9,887 bases of DNA from UBA11540 sp003445125. Its GTDB lineage: Bacteria > Bacillota > Clostridia > Oscillospirales > Ruminococcaceae. Shown here one piece after another: positions 5,813 through 9,887 of the stretch (within the stretch, counting starts at the first letter, position 1; every line of letters starts with the position of its first letter). Location of the stretch: the NCBI GenBank assembly GCA_937899435.1, contig CALBQG010000113.1, positions 1 to 9,887 on the forward strand, given 5' to 3'. The translations under genes and the position numbers were made by a program. The notes beneath the pieces were generated by a model. That model was not told the origin of the DNA. It did not search any database and worked only from the letters and a program-made list of their open reading frames with translations.

Positions 5813-7882
5813 ATGTCTAATCTTGTTATTGTGGAGTCTCCCGCAAAAGCAAAAACCATAAAAAAATACCTGGGCAACGATTTTGAAGTGGTTGCTTCCA
5901 TGGGTCATGTCCGTGATCTGCCGAAAAGCACTTTCGGTGTGGATGTAGAACACGGATATGAACCGAAATATATTGCAATCAAAGGGAAAAGCACACTGAT
6001 CAATCAGTTGAAGGCTTTGGCAAAGAAAAGCGAAAAAGTATTTCTTGCTACCGACCCTGACCGTGAGGGAGAAGCAATATCATGGCATTTGGCACAAATT
6101 CTGAAATTGGATCTCAAAGATTCCAACCGCGTGACCTTCAATGAGATTACAAAACACGGGGTAAGCAACGGAATGGCATCGCCGCGCTGTGTGGATATCA
6201 ATCTTGTGGATGCCCAGCAGGCACGCCGCATTTTGGATCGTATCGTGGGATATAAGCTCAGTCCGTTTCTGTGGCGAAAGGTAAAACGCGGATTGTCTGC
6301 CGGACGCGTGCAGTCTGTTACCGTGCGGCTGATTGTAGACCGTGAAAAAGAAATCCAGGCATTTGTCAGTGAAGAATATTGGACGATGGATGCGTCTTTG
6401 CTGGCAAAATCCTCTAAAAAACCTTTTTCCGCAAGACTTGCCACAAAAGACGGGGAAAAAGTGGAAATCCGGTCACAGGAAGAATCGGATGCAGTATTGA
6501 AAGCGCTGGAAGGCGCGGCGTATACTGTGAAATCGGTGAAAAAGGGAGTTCGCAAAAAATCTCCGGCACCGCCGTTTATCACTTCAACCTTGCAGCAGGA
6601 AGCCTCCAAGCGCTTGGGATTTCAGGCAAAACGAACGATGAAAGCAGCGCAGGAGCTCTATGAGGGCGTGGAAATCAGCGGAATGGGTGCGGTCGGTCTG
6701 ATTACCTATATGCGTACCGACTCTCTGCGAATCAGCAATGAAGCGGTTGCACAGGTGAGAGACTATATTGCAGATGTTTACGGAAAAGAATATCTGCCGG
6801 CGTCAGCACGGTTTTATAAGAGCCGGAAGAACGTGCAGGATGCGCATGAAGCCATCCGTCCCACCACACCGACGCTTTCGCCGGAAAAGATAAAGTCCAG
6901 CTTGACCCCGGATCAGTACAAATTGTACAAGTTGATATGGGAAAGGTTTATTGCTTCACAGATGGAGAACGCAGTATTTAATACTTCGTCCGTTGATATT
7001 GAAGCAAATGGCTATATATTCAAGGCTTCCGGTTATTCTGTAAAGTTTGACGGCTTTACAAAATTGTACGAAGAAACGTCTGATAATGATACGGAGGAAA
7101 ACAATAATCTTCCGGTTTTGGAAGAGGGAGAAGCTCTTAAACTAAAATCTCTTCAGGGAAATCAGCATTTCACTCAGCCCCCCGCCCGTTTTACGGAAGC
7201 GTCTCTGATCAAAGCACTGGAGGAAAACGGCATCGGAAGACCGAGTACTTATGCACCGACGATTTCGACGATTTTGTCACGCGGATATATCGAACGTGAC
7301 GGAAAGACACTCAAGCCCACGGTACTCGGTGATGTTACCACAGAATTGATGTGCGAGCAGTTCCCGGATATTGTGAATGTGGAATTCACCGCAAAAATGG
7401 AAGACGATCTGGACGAAATTGAAGTCGGAAAAGAACAATGGGAAGAGGTCATTGACGACTTCTATCACAGTTTTTCCGCTACACTTGAAAAAGCAGAAAA
7501 GAATATGGACGGAACCCATGTGAAGCTGCCGGTGGAAGAAACAGATGTGGTATGTGAAAACTGCGGACGTAAAATGGTTATCAAGACCGGTCGTTTCGGT
7601 CGCTTCTTGGCTTGTCCGGGATATCCGGAGTGCAAAAACACGAAGCCGATTACAAAATCCACGGACGGAATTTGTCCCAAATGCGGCGGTGTCATTCTCG
7701 CAAAGAAATCGAAAAAAGGGAAAGCTTATTTCGGATGTGAGCATAATCCAAAATGCGACTTTATGACATGGGATACTCCGCTAAAGGAAACCTGTCCGAA
7801 ATGCGGCAGTACACTTTTCCGTAAATACGGGAAAAACGGCAAGATCTATTGCGCCAAAGACGGCTGCGGATATGAAAAATAG
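5813..7882 (+). CDS. topA: DNA topoisomerase I (type IA)
   Basis: Relaxes negative supercoils by single-strand cleavage and strand passage, balancing gyrase. The 689-residue length is typical for Firmicutes. The Toprim domain is at the N-terminus (VESPAKAKTI with Glu8; DPDREGE with Asp81, Asp83 and Glu85 for Mg). The catalytic tyrosine is Tyr299 in GLITYMRTDS. The DNA-gate regions include LSAGRVQSV (161-169), DAHEAIRPT and GIGRPSTYAPT. Three C-terminal four-cysteine zinc ribbons follow: C581/C584/C601/C607, C621/C624/C642/C648 and C661/C664/C680/C685. The ATG at 5813 is chosen because AAAGGTG (5800-5806) sits 6 bases upstream; the GTG at 5804 is part of that ribosome binding site. It starts 19 bases after dprA, and its TAG stop overlaps the trmFO ribosome binding site. 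Confidence 0.98.
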   Translation: MSNLVIVESPAKAKTIKKYLGNDFEVVASMGHVRDLPKSTFGVDVEHGYEPKYIAIKGKSTLINQLKALAKKSEKVFLATDPDREGEAISWHLAQILKLDLKDSNRVTFNEITKHGVSNGMASPRCVDINLVDAQQARRILDRIVGYKLSPFLWRKVKRGLSAGRVQSVTVRLIVDREKEIQAFVSEEYWTMDASLLAKSSKKPFSARLATKDGEKVEIRSQEESDAVLKALEGAAYTVKSVKKGVRKKSPAPPFITSTLQQEASKRLGFQAKRTMKAAQELYEGVEISGMGAVGLITYMRTDSLRISNEAVAQVRDYIADVYGKEYLPASARFYKSRKNVQDAHEAIRPTTPTLSPEKIKSSLTPDQYKLYKLIWERFIASQMENAVFNTSSVDIEANGYIFKASGYSVKFDGFTKLYEETSDNDTEENNNLPVLEEGEALKLKSLQGNQHFTQPPARFTEASLIKALEENGIGRPSTYAPTISTILSRGYIERDGKTLKPTVLGDVTTELMCEQFPDIVNVEFTAKMEDDLDEIEVGKEQWEEVIDDFYHSFSATLEKAEKNMDGTHVKLPVEETDVVCENCGRKMVIKTGRFGRFLACPGYPECKNTKPITKSTDGICPKCGGVILAKKSKKGKAYFGCEHNPKCDFMTWDTPLKETCPKCGSTLFRKYGKNGKIYCAKDGCGYEK

Positions 7883-7890
7883 GAGCGCTT

Positions 7891-9195
7891 ATGACAGTTA
7901 AGGTTATCGGAGCCGGTCTTGCCGGATGTGAGGCTGCTTGGCAGCTTGCAAAAGCGGGAATTTCCGTACAGCTTTATGAAATGAAGCCGAAAAAATACTC
8001 GCCTGCCCATCATTACAGCGGCTTTGCCGAATTGGTTTGTTCCAATTCGCTCAAAGCTGCCCGCATCGGTTCGGCAGCAGGGATGCTGAAGGCGGAAATG
8101 CGGTTGTTTGATTCTTTGGTTCTTCGCTGTGCCGAAGAAAGCGCCGTTGCCGCCGGCGGTGCGCTCGCGGTGGACAGAACGCGGTTTTCCGATCTGGTTA
8201 CCGAGGCAATCCGACAAAATGAGCATATCCGTATCTTTGAAGAAGAAGTGACCGAAATTCCGGAAGAACCGGTGATTATTGCCACGGGACCTTTGACTTC
8301 CGAAGGTTTGTCGGAAGCAATCCGACGGTATTGCGGCACGCAGTATCTCAGTTTTTTTGATGCAGCAGCGCCGATTGTCAGCGCGGAATCTTTGGATCAG
8401 TCGCGTGTTTTCATGGCGGCGCGCTATGGACGCGGAGATGCCGATTATGTCAACTGCCCGTTCACACGTGAGGAGTATGAAGCTTTTTACGACGCACTGA
8501 TTCATGCGGAATCTGCGCCTCTTCACGAATTTGACCGACGGGATTTCAAGGTGTACGAAGGCTGTATGCCGATTGAAGTCATGGCAAAACGCGGTGCCGA
8601 TACTTTGCGTTACGGTCCTTTGAAGCCCGTGGGTTTGACGGATCCGAACACGGGAAAGCGTCCGTATGCGGTGGTGCAGCTCCGACGCGAAAATGCAGCG
8701 GGAAGTATGTACAACTTGGTAGGCTTTCAGACAAATTTGAAATTTCCGGAGCAAAAACGCGTCTTTTCCATGATTCCGGGATTGGAAAACGCGGAGTTTT
8801 ACCGTTACGGCGTGATGCATCGCAATACCTTTTTGAACAGCCCAAAACTTTTGAATTTTGATTTTTCCCTTCGTACCGCACCTCTGATTGCCTTTGCGGG
8901 ACAGATGACCGGCGTGGAAGGATATATTGAATCGGCATCTTCGGGGATCATGGCAGGTTATTACATGGCAAAGAAGCTTCACGGAGAAGAAATTGCTCCG
9001 TTGCCGACCGATTGCATGATGGGCGCGCTGGCGTCTTATATCAGCAATCCTGTGGTGGAGGACTTTCAACCGATGGGCTGCAATATGGGGATTTTGCCGG
9101 ATATCGGCGAACGTATTCGTGATAAAGCCCTTCGCTACACAAAAGTGGCGGAACGCGGGATCAATGCTTTGAAATCTTCTCTTGTGAAAGGATGA
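7891..9195 (+). CDS. trmFO: Methylenetetrahydrofolate-tRNA (uracil-5-)-methyltransferase TrmFO
   Basis: A flavoprotein that makes m5U54 in the T-loop of tRNA, using methylenetetrahydrofolate as carbon donor and FAD/NAD(P)H for reduction. The 434-residue length is normal. The FAD-binding dinucleotide fold opens at once (VIGAGLAGCEAA, 5-16). The two functional cysteines known from B. subtilis TrmFO (C53 and C226) correspond to C50 in LVCSNS and C225 in YEGCMPIE. Further family blocks are GPLKPVGL, YNLVGFQTNL and GQMTGVEGYIESASSG. The ATG at 7891 is preceded by AGGAG (7881-7885), which overlaps the topA stop. The topA-trmFO pair is conserved in Firmicutes. A long antisense reading frame over this gene looks non-coding. 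Confidence 0.97.
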   Translation: MTVKVIGAGLAGCEAAWQLAKAGISVQLYEMKPKKYSPAHHYSGFAELVCSNSLKAARIGSAAGMLKAEMRLFDSLVLRCAEESAVAAGGALAVDRTRFSDLVTEAIRQNEHIRIFEEEVTEIPEEPVIIATGPLTSEGLSEAIRRYCGTQYLSFFDAAAPIVSAESLDQSRVFMAARYGRGDADYVNCPFTREEYEAFYDALIHAESAPLHEFDRRDFKVYEGCMPIEVMAKRGADTLRYGPLKPVGLTDPNTGKRPYAVVQLRRENAAGSMYNLVGFQTNLKFPEQKRVFSMIPGLENAEFYRYGVMHRNTFLNSPKLLNFDFSLRTAPLIAFAGQMTGVEGYIESASSGIMAGYYMAKKLHGEEIAPLPTDCMMGALASYISNPVVEDFQPMGCNMGILPDIGERIRDKALRYTKVAERGINALKSSLVKG

Positions 9196-9202
9196 TAAAT
9201 TT

Positions 9203-9887
9203 ATGAAAATTGCCGTAGACGCTTTTGGCGGTGATCATGCACCGCTGGCGGTGATTCAGGGGGCAGCGGATGCCGTGGCAGAACTGGGTGTGGAAATTAT
9301 TCTGACCGGTAATGAAGCTGAAATTCGGAAAACTGCCGCAGAACATAATCTTTCGCTCAACGGAATTGAAATTTCTCATACCGATGATGTGATTGCTGTG
9401 GAGGATGATCCGTCGGAGATTCTAAAGTCGCACAAGGATTCTTCCCTCGGACGAGCTCTGCAGTTGGTGGCGTCCGGCGAGGCGGAAGCAATGGTAAGCG
9501 CGGGAAGCTCGGGTGCGTTGGTATACGGTTCGTCTTTGATTGTCAAGCGCATCAAAGGCGTGAAGCGTGCGGCTATTGCAACAGTCATTCCCTGTGAGGG
9601 CGGAAAATACCTGCTGATTGATTCGGGTGCCAATGTGGAATGCCGTCCCGAAATGTTCAATCAGTTCGGCGTGCTGGGCAGCGCTTATATGAAGGCGGTT
9701 CTCAATGTGGAGGATCCGAAGGTCGGACTTTTGAACATCGGCGCAGAAGAAACCAAAGGTCATGATCTGGAAATCGAGGCAAACCGTCTGATGCAAAAAG
9801 CACCGTATCATTTTGTCGGGAACGTGGAGCCGCGCGATGTGCCGCTGGGCGCTTGCGACGTGGTTGTTACGGACGGTTTTTCGGGAA
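9203..9887 (+). CDS. plsX: Phosphate acyltransferase PlsX (C-terminus outside window)
   Basis: PlsX converts acyl-ACP and phosphate to acyl-phosphate, which PlsY uses to acylate glycerol 3-phosphate in the first step of phospholipid synthesis; it is a peripheral membrane-associated enzyme. The 228 visible residues of about 330 begin with MKIAVDAFGGDHAP. They continue with DDPSEILKSHKDSSLGRAL, the VSAG loop (98-101), LLIDSGANVECRPE and VGLLNIGAEETKGHDL. The loop usually read as SAGNTGA is SAGSSGA here. AAGGAT (9188-9193) precedes the ATG by about 9 bases, and the gene begins 7 bases after trmFO, so the two are probably cotranscribed. In many Firmicutes plsX is next to rpmF, fabD/fabG or acpP-rnc-smc; which follows here lies outside the window. 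Confidence 0.95.
   Translation, partial: MKIAVDAFGGDHAPLAVIQGAADAVAELGVEIILTGNEAEIRKTAAEHNLSLNGIEISHTDDVIAVEDDPSEILKSHKDSSLGRALQLVASGEAEAMVSAGSSGALVYGSSLIVKRIKGVKRAAIATVIPCEGGKYLLIDSGANVECRPEMFNQFGVLGSAYMKAVLNVEDPKVGLLNIGAEETKGHDLEIEANRLMQKAPYHFVGNVEPRDVPLGACDVVVTDGFSG

Noticed and set aside
6004..6609. 201-codon minus-strand open frame inside topA
   Set aside because: Antisense to the conserved Toprim and gate regions of topA, with no domain or ribosome binding site that I can support.
7846..9069. 407-codon open frame on the minus strand opposite trmFO
   Set aside because: It lies wholly antisense to a clear trmFO and the end of topA, its product is rich in His, Arg and Cys without any recognisable domain, and it has the look of a codon-bias shadow.

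Overview
The window looks like chromosomal core DNA from a low-to-moderate-GC Firmicute, most likely a Clostridia member of the Ruminococcaceae/Oscillospiraceae type. The reasons are strong AGGAGG-type ribosome binding sites, an infC-rpmI-rplT operon with a hairpin-bearing leader, a dprA-topA-trmFO gene order, folate-dependent TrmFO, and a galactokinase whose sugar-binding signature departs from the textbook form. The family-level assignment rests on impression only. I see no mobile element, CRISPR array, tRNA or rRNA gene. No stretch without a gene exceeds about 185 bases.

Left part (1-2460): a galactokinase gene (galK, minus strand, C-terminal part outside the window) is divergent from an AraC-family sugar-type regulator. 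Each has its own sigma-A-like promoter in the 174-base gap, and a CAACAATT inverted repeat there is a possible operator. An MscS-type mechanosensitive channel gene begins one base after the regulator's stop codon and is probably cotranscribed with it.

Middle part (2461-4606): a consensus promoter (TTGACA, 17 bp, TATACT) drives a leader with a hairpin and an intrinsic terminator placed just before infC. This is the expected layout of an L20-controlled attenuator. infC (translation initiation factor IF3), rpmI (L35) and rplT (L20) follow, and a strong terminator closes the operon. Next comes a SpoU/TrmH-family 2'-O-ribose RNA methyltransferase. IF3 lacks an ATG start; TTG and ATC are the candidates.

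Right part (4606-9887): dprA (overlapping the methyltransferase stop as TAATG), topA, trmFO and plsX (cut by the window end) run tightly packed on the plus strand, probably as one transcript. The genes cover ribosome maturation (IF3, L35, L20, rRNA methylation), DNA processing and supercoiling (DprA, TopA), tRNA m5U54 methylation (TrmFO) and phospholipid precursor supply (PlsX).

I did not find a convincing new system. The points most worth checking are the infC leader and unusual start, the regulator-channel coupling, a promoter-like sequence inside the methyltransferase gene, and the junction of trmFO to plsX.
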